A stretch of DNA of 64,000 nucleotides from Taenia hydatigena (taxonomy: Eukaryota > Platyhelminthes > Cestoda > Cyclophyllidea > Taeniidae), in the NCBI GenBank assembly GCA_036345935.2, contig JADWOT020000005.1:5017960-5081959 (forward strand), given 5' to 3'. How positions within the stretch are numbered: position 1 is the stretch's first letter; each line of letters opens with the position of its first letter. This document shows, piece after piece, positions 25,859 through 38,412 of the stretch. The notes below the pieces were generated by a model, which searched no databases, was not told the origin of the DNA, and saw nothing but the letters and a program-made list of their open reading frames with translations. A program made the position numbers and the translations under genes.

Positions 25859-26536
25859 CCACGCTGACCTATCTGCCTTGATCATTAGGAATGTGGCACC
25901 CGTTTTAGGACGTCAAGTAGGTGTTAGACAGTTACTGCATTCGCTTGACCTTTCGCATTGCCCTACTTACTTTAATTAAATGTCGATCTCACTGTATTGT
26001 GCGAAACTCGGATACTGCTATGGAAGGATTGCAGGTAATCCTTCCCGTCACGAGTTGGTCAGCGCTCCATAATGCTCAGCGATAGGCACATTCTGTTTCA
26101 TCTGGGGGTATAAACAGCCATCACTTAGTGCCTTTGCAAATGAACGCTCAGGCAATTCACTCTTGTTAAATCTTATTTTTTGGTAAAATTAAATGCTTGG
26201 AACTACCTCCAACGAAACGAATTTTGGCTTACCATAGTTGCAAACGCGGTGCATACATATCCTGCTTGTTTAAGTTTTGCATTTTTCATAATTATTCTAG
26301 CAAGCTTTGGGCATATAACTCCATACCTGCTCACGCTACCGCAAAAAAATGAAGGATTTTTGAAGGTCGACGGGCCTGTGCAGCTGAAGGTACATTCAAT
26401 TAAGCATAAGGGAACGAACATACAATCGAAACATCGGTAATGAGACATAAAGGCATTTTGTGCCTTCCTCCGTCTGCTTGACCTCGCCTCCATGGGTGCC
26501 ACATTCCTAATGATCAAGGCAGATAGGTCAGCGTGG
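25859..26536. repeat. Segment bounded by perfect 43-bp inverted repeats
   Basis: 25859-25901 and 26494-26536 are exact reverse complements over 43 bp. Inside the perfect arms a further ~25 bp keep partial similarity (GACGTCAAGTAG against GAGGTCAAGCAG). Immediate flanks differ and show no clear target-site duplication. In one frame both arms read HADLSALIIRNVAP inward. A 9-bp perfect hairpin (26022-26030 with 26037-26045, 6-nt loop) lies inside. It could be a non-autonomous terminal-inverted-repeat element or two opposed copies of a short dispersed repeat. There is no transposase. Confidence 0.75.
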
Positions 26537-26820
26537 TTTTGACGACAAAGCTCCTCATCGGTTTAGTCACAATCAATAACGATTTACAAGTCACCTTCAT
26601 TTTTACACTTTAAAAGTCACCTAATACCGCTACTACCGAAGTCGCATTCAATTGCGGCTGTTGCAAGCCTTAAAAAATGATCAGCTTAATCAATATAAGA
26701 ATGTGTGAACAACACATTTCAATCTGTTCAGATTAAAAACGAAGGCGAATAAGTTTTCATAGCTACAATTTAGCGTAATCTCAATGGTGGTTATTTTAGT
26801 TAAGTATCAGAGCAAGTGTC

Positions 26821-26841
26821 ATTTTTATTCGCAATAAAAAT
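26821..26841. other. Perfect AT-rich hairpin
   Basis: ATTTTTATT and AATAAAAAT are perfectly complementary 9-bp arms with a 3-nt CGC loop. There is no supporting context for a function. Confidence 0.55.
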
Positions 26842-27138
26842 CTCCATTAAAATAGTGAACACGCCGCAGTTATAACAAACTCTTTGTGCTGCCATTGCGA
26901 TTAATTTTTAGTAGGAAGAATACATAGCGAAAACAAATTTTCCAAGCCTGAAATAACTCATAAGATAGGAAAAGTAGCCTAGTGCTGCTTCACTCAAAAA
27001 TGCTGATGGATGTTGTGTAACAATGATGAAAGTAAACAAATTAACATAGGGATCGTCCTTCTCTTGCATCGCTTATTTTTATGTTAAGCAAGGAGATTAC
27101 GTATTTTGGCTTGCAGTAGTAGGCGCGCTGAAGATTTA

Positions 27139-27435
27139 TTATGCCTGATGGTTGCATCGGCGTCCCATACAGAAGGGAACCACGCATAACGCGGCTCCAC
27201 CTGCAGTCGGGAGTTCTCCTTCGTTGGTTAAAATGGTTATGCACTTTGAGGTAGGACAAGACGAAGCCAAAAAAGGGAGACAAATCAAGGCTATTATAAT
27301 TAATGGAAACCAGCATGAAAATACATCTAGATAAGCCTTACAGACTTCTCCAACATGGTGCGCTCTAATGACAAACAGACGTCTGCTTTCGAGTTGTATG
27401 TGCTTAGATTTGGACTCCAAAGCAATTTTTGCCAA
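27139..27435 (-). other. Open frame with hydrophobic segment and GRR motif
   Basis: A 98-codon minus-strand frame starting at TTG. It holds one strong hydrophobic stretch (WFPLIIIALICLPFLA) and ends near CVVPFCMGRRCNHQA, where GRR after a short Cys-flanked peptide resembles a prohormone cleavage and amidation site. Overlapping frames on both strands are also open. No signal peptide sits at the start of the frame, which argues against a complete neuropeptide precursor. Confidence 0.15.
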
Positions 27436-28017
27436 TTTCTTATTTTAATTTGTTAAAAAAAGATTTGACCCTGATGGAAAAGCATGCTGCAGAAATGCTT
27501 TATTCTATAAAAGTATGTTTCCTTTGGCAAATTTTAGAAATTTGTGCGTCAATGCATCCACAAATTCCTCGCTGCACCACCGGGTCTCAAACAACTCGAG
27601 AACGCTATGATCCCAAGCATTGTTCCCCTTACTAGAACTTATGCATTATCGCCACTAACTTTGTATCAATTCGCCAGCTAGGCCGAAGAATGCTTAAGGA
27701 GGAGGGAGTGAAGGTAGTCTTAGGGCAAGAAATTCGGGTGATGAGGTAAATGCGTAACCATACAGTGCACCGCACAGAGTAGAACCGCAATTGTTCCCAA
27801 ATTGATGCATCTCTAGGCCTTGAGAATTGTCAGCTTTGCGTCCACACACATCTATGATTCATTTGGCAAAATTAAATACAGCTTCTCACATGTTCTATAA
27901 ACCACAAATATAATGATAGGTCCTTTTAACCAGAATTCAGAGTGGCAAACCTAAACTGCTAAATTGCTTGTCATCTTCATTTCAAAATAAATATGGCTTT
28001 GCATATGACATGGTATA
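27436..28017. other. No recognisable gene
   Basis: Nothing is supported here beyond short frames. Confidence 0.45.
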
Positions 28018-28210
28018 TGCAGCGCTCCGAGACTTACTAGAAGGCGGAAAGAGGCCTAGTATCAGGGCAGAATATATGTATACATTAAGCAAACAGTGTA
28101 GTTGGGGCTACTGTATGGCCTGGAGGCCAGCCCAACCAGCCAGGGCAATAAGGCCACCCATGTGACTGAAACCGAAGTTGGCAGCCAAGTAAATGAAGTG
28201 ATACATAGTC
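28018..28210 (+). mobile_element. SINE-like dispersed element, copy B
   Basis: Aligns with copy A (5090-5280) and, reversed, copy C (4107-4287). It begins TGCAGCGCTCCGAG, carries GGCAGAATATATGTAT at 28066-28081, a GC-rich middle, and GTGACTGAAACCGAAGTTGG near its end. The middle, with GGCAATAAGGCCACC, is closest to copy C. Confidence 0.65.
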
Positions 28211-29121
28211 CTCTCTTCTTTCGAGCTCCGTCCTCGATGCTCCCTCTAGTGGAACTTCCGGGTCAGCCATCGCAATGTAATCAGTGCTAAAAGAAACATT
28301 CACGAGCTAATTGTGTCAGTCATTATAATTCGATGCGGCTGAGACGGTGCTTGACCACAACGTCTTTGATTTTCTCTTAGTAATTCAGCTGGATCTGGAG
28401 AATCGTCAGGTTTGGGAACTGAGCTCATGGTGACGTTGAAGCACCAGTCCTTTTAAGCAGATATGGTAGAGATATCCCCAAAACAAAACGTTTCCAGATT
28501 ATTTGCAGCCAGTTTCGCTTTCGTTGTTAATATCTTTCTTCTTTTAGTTCACGAGATGAGGTAGATGTTGAAGGCAGGCGTCGTTTTCAAGCCTTTTGTT
28601 ATAAGATCCCAGAATTCTTCTTATCCATAGCACATTTTAAGGGAATGACAAATTTTGCAGGTAACAAATAAGATTTTGCAAACATGTCTTGCTGGTTTAT
28701 ACTAAGTTGATTTGTTTCGATAAAACAACAACTTCAAAGCAACTTATATTTGTTTCCATCTGACTTCTGCAGCGCTGCGTACTTTCAGTGCTTGCTAAGA
28801 CACACTGCAGGATCTCCTATGTAAATTGTGTTGCATTTTTGCAAACAATGTTTCGGCAAAGATATGCTCCACGAAGTGCATTTTCTTGTGGATTTCGCCG
28901 CATATGTTGCCATGGTTCCTCTTGCATCAAAATTCCCTTCTAATGTTGGACATAAGAATTATTTTAATCCGCACTAAGATTCTAACTGTTCTAGTAAAGA
29001 ACAAAAGCACACCTCTGTGCATGAACGACTTCGGTCATTATAAGGCTACTCAAATTGCACAGGCACAGTGAGACCGTGGCTTTTTTGTGCCCCCTTACTC
29101 GGCTGACGGACACAAACGCAG
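28211..29121. other. No recognisable gene
   Basis: Short frames only. A pyrimidine-rich stretch near 29080-29121 ends in CGCAG and could be an acceptor for the next candidate. Confidence 0.4.
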
Positions 29122-29274
29122 CACTTTAAGCAAACTCCAACCTACAACGCTAACATCGCCTATCCAGCGCCTTTGTTTACCTCATCTGTGTTCGCAGACT
29201 GACTGTGGCTTATACCGCACCGATTATTTGGAGAGATATGAAGGAAATGCAACTTACCTCTCGTCTGCCTCCAG
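29122..29274 (+). CDS. Candidate internal exon, unknown product
   Basis: The frame is open between an acceptor-like AACGCAG ending at 29121 and a donor-like CCAG/GTGACC at 29274/29275. An in-frame TGA lies directly past the donor, the pattern expected of an internal exon. The residues near the end (DCGLYRTDYLERYEGNATYL) look like a folded protein with one N-glycosylation sequon. A minus-strand frame overlaps. No family is recognised. Confidence 0.22.
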
Positions 29275-29727
29275 GTGACCGCATGGGTATTAGATATGCT
29301 ACCTGGACAACACACAGTATACATTTTTAGTCCGAAGTTAGAAACACGCATCTCAAAGTGGCACGTGATCATGTGACCAGCGAAGTGGGATCCCAGTACT
29401 TAACTCGATATGCTCATTTCAAATTTGAGTCAGCTAAGGAAAAAATTAACTTGTGCTACTTGTCAAAATGAACAAGGCGACGGCCTCAGTTTATTAGTCG
29501 TGTGCGCCAAAGCAACCTATTTAAACACTACACTAACCTAACTCACTCCAACGTCTTTGACATAAGCCACTTTGTATACGTTTTGGACTTCCATTACGGA
29601 CGGTACAAGATCTCAACAATATCTGAAAAGAAGGCGATTAATACTAATGGCGAGTTTACTCGCACATCGCGTCAATAATAGGGAAATATGCAATGTTCAC
29701 GCACTTTTTGGAGTAGTTCCAGTAAAC
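29275..29727. other. No recognisable gene
   Basis: No supported feature. Confidence 0.45.
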
Positions 29728-29979
29728 TCAAATAATTTGAAATGTTTTTGACGGGTCGACATCAGCTGCTAGCATAACCCTTAATCTACCAGTCAAAGCG
29801 TCAAAAGAGATGAAGATCGCTGATACCATGGTCCTGCAGCAACGTCTCGGTGTTCCTCCAAAACTTCTGGCTACTCTAGCCCTGGTGGTGGTAAAGTCCT
29901 TACTCCTTTTTGGGCATTGGGAATCAGTGTTGCTTTCGTGATTTTCTATTTCCTCACCATTTTCATAGTTCACTGCCAT
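29728..29979 (-). CDS. Candidate coding frame, unknown product
   Basis: 83 codons from an ATG at 29979 to TGA. The beginning is acidic and hydrophilic (ENGEEIENHESNTDS), followed by a basic stretch (TTTRARVARSFGGTPRRCC) and a hydrophobic end. The plus strand is also open for 55 codons at 29778-29942 with an equally plausible product (LQQRLGVPPKLLATLALVVV), so the strand is unresolved. No domain is recognised on either. Confidence 0.22.
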   Translation of the reverse strand: MAVNYENGEEIENHESNTDSQCPKRSKDFTTTRARVARSFGGTPRRCCRTMVSAIFISFDALTGRLRVMLAADVDPSKTFQII

Positions 29980-31979
29980 GGATCGACTGCTTAAGGGTTG
30001 CGACTGGTGCTAAGAAGTAGCTTTCGCCATATCAATGACTTGAACGAAATTGAAGTAGTAAAAACAGGAAAGCTATAAAAATCTACAGAACGCATTTCAA
30101 AGAGCGTAATCCATAGCTATTCACCATACAAATTCCTACCATGCGAACACGTTCAACTGATCCCTGGAAAGCGTTAACACCTTTGGTTTCTTCAGTGTTA
30201 TTTAAAAGAAAAGGGACACCTTGGTGGTCATCGTGCACTACTCGAACTTGTGTGCATTCACGGTTACATTCATTACGTACTACTCAGAATGTTTCAGACC
30301 TTTTGCAGCATTAAAGCGGGTTGCTCGTAGACCAATGGTTTTAGTATAAAGGTTACACGCGATAGCTGAATGGTTGCGGAAACGATTGACAACGCTGAGC
30401 TAGAAAACCCCGAGGACAAAATTTGAAGTAAAGGATAACAACCTAGGCGGCTCACCTCACATAAATGCGGTAGGCAGAAGATTATCCAGTAGGGAGTAGT
30501 GGATGCCCACGAGTACCAAAAGAGAGCTTCAATGATCGAGCATAGGCCGTCCTATGGGCAGAAGTACCACCATGTTACCTGCAATACTGATTAGTAATGT
30601 TTTGGTTAACCCAAACGCTATCAACCACTAGGCATACTACTGCGACGGTGGTTATTTACTTTAAACCTGCGCGGTTAGAGGCACCATTTACTTCTAAAAG
30701 CTCCTAGTAGGCTAACTTAATGTATTTTAAGCATCTAATCTGGTAATCCCAATAAAACAGAGTGCTTCTTTAGGCTGACATAGAAGCACTCGTTCGGATA
30801 CTTAGTTAATGCACTGCACTCCACCATATTGCTAATACTTGAAAAAAGAGGGGAACTGAATGATCCTGAATGATGGCTAATCAACTTGGAGCGCACTTTG
30901 TCGTAATGGTTTTGGCTTTGCATGCCTGTCCATGCTCCAATTTCTGGCCTCTGTTGTCCTAATTCCTTAGAAGTGTTTGATCTAAATTAGGATTTTTTCT
31001 GCGAGTCTTTCTTTCACTTGGCTTAAAGAGCGTATTAGTTGTGAACAATAGTCCATTTGTCGCACTAACTCCAATCCTTGTGACATAACCGTGCATGTTT
31101 GCCCTCCCACATGCGCCCTGTGTCTGCCCATATTTTGGTGTCTTCTTTAATGCAAAGTAAAATAAACTGTTTCAGTTTGTTAAGCTGTCACCTATGATGC
31201 GCATCCGCAGTTATATAAATCTTTTTTAGAGCTACTTCATTATCAGGCTGGAGAAGAAATGGAAGTTTTAGTATAAACGCTGGATGCTGCGCCTTTAAAA
31301 TATGGTACAAAGTTCCCATTGGCAACCAACAAAACCATTTATGATAGCAAAATTTATTACATTATTACAAATTTTATGTGCACAGGCTATGAGCTGCTTA
31401 TGCATTTAGCATTACATGGGGTTGTGGTACCAAAAGTGGTGTACTTCCAATATTTGGCGCTGCAGCAGTAATTCTGTAAAGAATAATTTATTGATCGAAC
31501 GCTAGAGATGCCATCGCGTTAAGTTATTATTCTTAGTATTCTCCCAAATAAACTTAAAATGCCGTCTGACCATGGACAAAAATCAAATCAACCGTTTTCC
31601 GAACGAGATTCCCAATCAAATCTGAATAACGTGCTCCTGGTTAGCGATTTTTATACTGTTAAATCACTGGCCTATTCTTTTGATTAATATAGCTTAATCA
31701 AAGAGAAATCAGAGAATGAGCATTCGCAGTAATGCAACTTTTTACTATTTCGCCATGAGCAACAAAAGCATTTGATGTGGCAACACGATGCTTTTTAAAT
31801 TGACAATTAATACATACAATTAATACGAGCTGAGGTGGGTTGAGTGTTCTATTCTCTGACAGCGTACTTTTCAACGTCATTTAAATGCCTAGTGACTGTA
31901 GTTTGTCTTAGAAATGTAAACTGAAGTAAATGGTCGTGTAAAGTATGACTCCACTTTGATAAAATGTTAAAGAAATGAG
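29980..31979. other. No recognisable gene
   Basis: Short frames only. Confidence 0.45.
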
Positions 31980-32216
31980 ATGACGTCCTACCAATTCCGC
32001 TGTTCTTCGGTCTCCAGATGGGACGTCGACTATGCAATTTGTACCATGAAGGAAGTGACGACATTCCCGAAATCGTGTGATCCATGGGAACTGTTAAATA
32101 AAGCCCCTTCGTTCCTTTGTCTAGAGACAGACGAAGTAGTCCAATTATTTTACGGACAATTAAAGGAGACACCAATGAGTATGCGCAGTAGTGCTGGAAG
32201 AATGAGTCTTGAATAA
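31980..32216 (+). other. Open frame with a good internal acceptor-like site
   Basis: 78 codons from ATG to TAA. Inside, the pyrimidine-rich TTCTTCGGTCTCCAG ends at about 32018 and looks like an acceptor. After it the frame continues open to TAA with a soluble-protein composition. The minus strand (31849-32247, 132 codons) is open over the same interval, so the strand is unresolved. Confidence 0.17.
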
Positions 32217-32869
32217 GCCTTTTCATCCATAGACTATTCAAAACCATATCAAAAGTATTAGGTAGTTAGTTCAACTGGCTGCAATATAAACTGAAGCACT
32301 AAAACTGAGTTTTTAATGCGTATTTTCTTATGATCTTAAAGACCGGTGCACTTTTCCCTTCGAGTGACTTCCATAAGAACCTATCAAAAACAAAAACAAA
32401 ATTTTATGTCCATCTCACTTTCAGTAGTATAGACAAGAGAGCAGTGAATGTGTGCTAATATCCGTTACAGAAGGGCAGGAATTTCTTGCGCTACCTACAC
32501 AAAACTCGTCTTATAAGCAAAATTTGCTACAAACACTCTGCAGCAGGCACTAAAATTTTGTTTAAACAAATATTTATGGCGCATGCTGCAACTGGATCCG
32601 GCGACGTCCGATCCTGTTGCAAGAATTGTGTTTTGTGATTTAATGGCCGAAAAATGACGCACTATGGATCAGACAGTAAAAATAGCAACAGACTATCTCC
32701 AAGAAGAGAGGACAAAACAAGGCCAATTTAATACTAGAATTACTCTAAAATGCCTTTTGAGCGTAAAAGAATAAAATGAGCCTTCATTAGAACAATGGCA
32801 TTTAAGAGTAAATTACTGATTTATCAGATACCCTTCCACCATTTCTTAATGAAACAGGCATGGGTGCAA
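32217..32869. other. No recognisable gene
   Basis: No supported feature. Confidence 0.45.
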
Positions 32870-32879
32870 TCACCATCCC

Positions 32880-33071
32880 TTGAAACCTTGTATATTTGCG
32901 CTTTTTGGACAAAGGAAGCAGAGATTGTCAGCAAATACGACCATGAGAAGAACGGCACAGGTGAGCATGACTGCATCTCTGGCGCTCCTTGCTTCACTCA
33001 ATTTTTTGTTTGCCATATTCTGCACACCTGGTTGGCCAGTAAAGGCATCCGCCGACTCACATTCATCATAG
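32880..33071 (+). other. Open frame with signal-anchor-like segment
   Basis: The last 42 codons start at an internal ATG (32941-32943 region), with two basic residues followed by ASLALLASLNFLFAIFC, a hydrophobic segment like a signal peptide or first membrane helix, then a short tail and TAG. The minus strand and another plus frame are also open here. No family is recognised. Confidence 0.15.
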
Positions 33072-33130
33072 CGCAAGGTTTTGGCCATATATGTACAAAT
33101 TCCATAAACTCCTTATCCCTCATGCTCTAG

Positions 33131-36100
33131 ACGCAAAAATAAATTATTGTTGCATAAAATAGAGTAGTTGCTAAAGGACTTTAAAAGCTTTTATCGTTCT
33201 GCTAATGGAATCCGGGCGTAACAGGTTTGAATTTAGCAGCACGACTTAAGCAAGTGAATTGACAGGATAATAGAACATTTTTCGGCGAGCATGCTACCCG
33301 ATTTCTCACATCTTTGTTGAATCGTGTGCCCACTTTACAATCACTTCTGTCAGTTCTAAAGCTTAAGGCAGCATAAAGAAGACTGCAAGCAGGAATTTAT
33401 CTAGTAAATGAGCCTAGGCACTACTCAGTGGTTCAACGGTCTCGCCCGAGCCTTAAATTAATGAATCCGGTAGCACTTGGGATGTGTGCATGGGAATAAG
33501 CTGGAAACAAAGAGCTTAGTACGGAGTAATATCTGTTTTTCATAGCGTAGCCGTAGTCTATTAGTGGCGTTTAGCGCAAAAATACGCTTGTATGCATGTA
33601 AGCGTTTTGGAGCGAAAATTCACCTATTGGAAATGCGTGTGCATTTTAGCGAATTCAGTTAGCCAAATTAAGAACTTTTAAATTTGTGTGCAGGGCTGTA
33701 TTTTTATTAATGAAAAAGGGTATTAAAAATAAAAGGTGTTGTGGGGATGCCTTTTGCACCAGCAAATACATGCATAAGATGCACGTGTATGCAGCGCAGA
33801 GATCAAGCAGTTTTGAGGGTTACCGTTTACAGTCAACTGCGTGTCCTCTCAACACCCACAGTTGACTAGAAGTGGTTATATTGAGTTTGCACAATTAGTC
33901 TAAAACCTGAAAATTCTGATGCCATGCTCATCAAGTAAATGTGGTTCTACTCAAAGTTGACCAAGCATCGTGTTCAGGGTCGTTACTGAGTTGTTCGGTG
34001 CAATACAATGGGTAGATCACAGTCCACTGATTCTTTGTGAGCCGTTTTAAAGTCTCTCTTGATCATTTTTATTGCATAGTTGCACTAGCAGCGATTCGAG
34101 ATTCAGAGAACCCAAATTAAAGATACAAAAGAAAATTGGAGGGGAAAATGAGAGCAGAAGCGTGATCGAGACTTTTGCAATTGACAAAATTTCAAAGCTA
34201 AAACCCTTTGCCTCCACTAGCTTGGCGTAACTTATTTCTGCTTACCCCATCCCATCATTTCCCAATCCATAGAAGTGCAGAGACGCGGTATATGGCTGTA
34301 GCACTGTGTAATACCATCATAATCCCGTTCCGGACGTTTAAATTTTTGTCTCACATCTATGTGCTGCTGCACCTTTACGTGCCTCTAGTACTTTACCATT
34401 CTCTGCATAAGTTTCTGCTTTTGATGTTGATGCGCTAATGCTAGCTAGTTAGAATAACTAATTTGCTGTTCCTGCCAAGGTTTTCATAGTGCCCTAAAAA
34501 ACGAAAGTATTGAAGCCGGTTTACAGGAACGAAAACAGTTCAAGACAACACACGCACCAATCGGCAACGACGTGGTGCTTTGAACGCTGCCAAAAATAGT
34601 TGCATTTGTGCATGCAATAACCATAAGTGATTGTTGAGAAATGTCAGCTAATTTATGTATTTGCCTTCTAGCCTTCTTCAATATTCTGTAGCAGTAAAAC
34701 TTTAACTTTCACACATAAAAACATCAAATTAACTCAGAAATCATCTCAGACAGTGTGTGATACAATTACAGACGAAATGCATTGATCCGTTGGCAAATTA
34801 GCCAGTGAGAGCAGACGTCTTATTTTAGCTTTATTTACATGCTTGCTTTAAATGTCAAAATCTGAACGTGCTTTTGCCTTGATTTTTTTCTCTTACTTCC
34901 CCTTGTACTCACGTAGTGGCAATGTATTTTGCACTTAAAATATATAAACTACATTGTCTCTTGAAATAGTTGTGTTAAGGTATATTCTAAAAATGTGTTG
35001 TGAAGTGCATTGAGGCAAAGTTATAATTCAGGTTAGCCAGGCGCATAGTTAACGATAGATTTAGTATCAAGGAAAGCTTCTTGCGAAAAGACGGTTGGTA
35101 CACCATCCCTCTCTGTCACTACTTCTCCATGGCACTCAAATTCCTCATTAATCTAATAATGTGGGTGCTTCTAGCTCTGTTACTAAGACATGCAAGATTT
35201 ATATGCAATCGTTCAGCGCGCGTTGTTAGTTTCGTGTTGTCTATATGCGTGTACAATACCAAGGCAGTTCGCCTTGCATGACGATGCTAAACAGGGCTTT
35301 AAAGTGACTGAAAGAAAAGACATTGATGTATTATTTGTCAAGCGATTGGCGCCACAAATTAAAAAGCTAATTAGTATAATGGCAGCAAACGCGTACTCAA
35401 AACAACGCGCACGTATTTAATGCAAGTAGGTTTTGAAAATTTCCTTGACTGCGGAAAAGGTATTCTTAAATATGCTTGCATGGTTTATCGGCAGTAACTT
35501 TCGCCTGTTTGGATCTTGCAAACTACTGTTAGAAATCATTTTCTTTAGCGTTGACTTATTTTTTTTCGATTTTTATGATATTAATAAATAAACGCCTTAG
35601 TAGTACCCTAAAATATGGGACTTAATTTAGGCAGTATGGTGCAGCGATCATTCCAAGGATCTTTTCAGATTTCCTAATACCAGTCCAAGCGACGCAGGTT
35701 TATCAATAATCTTACAATTCGTAAAATAATCTCATTCTGCACAGCATTTCCAATGTATGACAGCCCGACCTAGACTAATAGCAGGTGACTCACGATAATG
35801 ATAGAAGTATGCAAAAAGTTGGAGTTGCAAAAACGATTTAGTGGCAAATTGTAGTCAAGTATGATCGAGGCTGCCGTTAGAGTGTAAGACTAGGGATGCG
35901 TAGTGAGGACAATCACCAATCTGTGTAATTAACCAAATCGTATAAGCAAAAACCATTTTAAAGTGCATTAATTTCGAGAGAATTTCAAGCTTAGTTTATA
36001 GGATTAAGGTCCCCATTCAAAGTATTACAACGATTGAGGGTCAGCTTAGATTTTTTGTTCCGTGACAATGCTATCGTGGATTTTTTGCACAGCTTAATCT

Positions 36101-38205
36101 ATTTCGACACTTTAAATTGCATTAGTTGTATTAATGTATCGTTACTGTTTGTCAGTAGTTGTGGGTGGCAACTATATTTAGTGTAAGGTTATAATAAGAA
36201 CGCTTCTAGCCCCTTGCTTGTAGTTAGTTTCTCCAGACCTAATTGGTTTGGTAGTAAAAATAGGTTCTTAAGAAATGCATGTATCCTTTTGAATTGCATA
36301 AGTAGCGTAAAATGCTTGCTCAGATCGTCAGATCTTCGAGAATGAAGGTGAGCACGTTACCAATTTGCAAAGCAGCCGGACACCTTAACACATTGCTCTT
36401 TTCGTTATCTACTCATGCAAATCACTACGAAAACTGGTGGGAATGCACACCTACTCACTATTTGCTATTGGAAGTACGCTGTGTGTGCAATACTATATTG
36501 CACAGTGTAAGTGTGTTTGCATGTCTCGCTATCTATGCTCACATTTTGCCACATAGTAAGATCAAGTGGCACAGCATAGATACATTTATGGAGTTCACTA
36601 GGTGTAGTTTTGCATTTGTGTGAGTAGCTTTAATTTGCGCGTTTAAATATGCCATTTTTCTCCCTTACCTTTCTTGGACAACCTAGGATCCACATCCATC
36701 ATGGGGCCAATTAAAACTCGTTGCTAGGCTAGCTGGTTAATTGGCTAGCCCTTTCACCAGATCATCACTTCCAGCTTTGCTGCTTCAGTGGTGCCCATTT
36801 CACAGCCTAATCCAGACTCTACCTCACAGATTTAAGTCTTTCCTGCAGCCATCCTCAAGCTCGTATAGTGAGGAGAAGACGGAGCGATTGTTTTATGAAA
36901 GAGTGGTCCCAAAGATGCAAGGAATCTTTCAAAAAAGAAAGCATAAAAAGAACGTAAAGAAGATGTGGTGCTACTAAGGTCGTCAAAGAAGATAAGGGCG
37001 AAGTTCGTCACAGACAACGGGTACCGCCACCTCATTTTCATTTAATGTATTCTTTCCGACTACGATGGAGGCATATTAGCATTTCAAATGTATCTGATTT
37101 CTCCTTGCCGCAATGCCGCTCTCTGCTTACACGCAAACCTCTTTCGCCCCACTTCTCCCTCCCTCCGCCTTTTGTCTTATTCATCATTCGAAAGCACAGA
37201 GTGTAGATTGTGAAGGCGAAAGAAAAAGGCATCGCTGCTAATTTACCCTCATCTCTTAGTTCATGTTGTGGCAATTAACTTTTCTGCATCAAAGAACAAA
37301 GCAGGCATCCCTAAAACCATTCAACTCTTCATAACTAGACCACGTGCCAGCTGATGAGAAAACATTAATCTCACGTCTGCGTCACAGTTCAGACGGACGG
37401 CTATCACTAATAAAATGACCACTTAAAAGTGCTTACAAGTCCGCGAACACAAGAGAAAAAGACGATTTCTAAAATCCATTGTCATACTGATATTGGGAAA
37501 AAGAGCAATACGGCGAATTTTTGGAAAGATTCAGTGACCTTAGATTCTAGAACTGGGGACAGCATAGAGTAGACACTACAGCCTATTCTTCGTACCTTGA
37601 AGATTTCTAAGCTCTTTCACCCTGTGTATGTTAATTACTGCCAATACGCACAGGTGATTGCTTAAATGCGTCAAGAATGAGACTAGTCATATGTTATTAC
37701 TAACTCACTAATTTATGCACTTATGACCATTGGTTAATATTTAAGCTTATCGATGGCCCGTTAAGAGCAAACGTTTCTAGCTTTGCAGATTATACAAGTC
37801 TTCAGGCAGCCAAATGATCTTTTCTTCTAAAAAGTCAACATAGTGAAGGCTGCTGAAAAATGGCAGGGTCTTTCGAAACGCTCTGCCAAGCTACTATCAC
37901 ATTCGTTCTCAGGCAGAGGCGACTCATATACAAGCACTATACATAATCAGGGAACGAATTAAATTGGGCTTTTCTCCACGATCAAAGTAAGCAAAGTTGT
38001 CATTACAATGTGCAGCATTTAAATTTCCAAAGCCTCATATTCTTTACAGGAGGCCTTCAAAGGTGATGAAGAAACAGTTTTTTAGGAGATGACATCTTCG
38101 GTTCACAATTGCCATGTTATCAACGCCCGGCGCCTACTAACTTCAAATTAATGCACTTACATACGCTGGAGAAATTGTTGCCCAAGGGCGAAAAAAAATC
38201 GGAGA
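33131..38205. other. No recognisable gene over 5 kb
   Basis: AT-rich with short frames. An imperfect hairpin lies at about 33567-33615 and a 7-bp inverted repeat (GGCTAGC / GCTAGCC) at 36727-36750. The 103-codon frame at 36312-36623 is ATG-initiated but unrecognised. Confidence 0.45.
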
Positions 38206-38412
38206 TTAACGCTTGGTTGACAGCGCATTGTGCAAGGTAGGTGACAGCTGGCGAGTCAAATCTAGGCCTGCGCTAACATAACTTGACATGAAATCGCCAC
38301 TGTTCAACTTGGAAAAAGACGATATCGTGTGCAAGTTTGGCAAAACAAGTGGTTTATTCGTCTCAAGAACAAACCTATCACACACTGCGTCAAAGATATT
38401 TTTCAACAAATT
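38206..38412 (-). CDS. Candidate exon, unknown product
   Basis: 68 codons on the minus strand, opening just after an in-frame TAG and ending in TAA at 38206-38208. There is no ATG at the start, so it would be a terminal exon. The sequence has the balance of a folded protein (for example NIFDAVCDRFVLETNKPLVL and GDFMSSYVSAGLDL) and few rare residues. The upstream AG is preceded by AT-rich rather than pyrimidine-rich sequence. No family is recognised. Confidence 0.25.
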   Translation of the reverse strand, partial: NLLKNIFDAVCDRFVLETNKPLVLPNLHTISSFSKLNSGDFMSSYVSAGLDLTRQLSPTLHNALSTKR

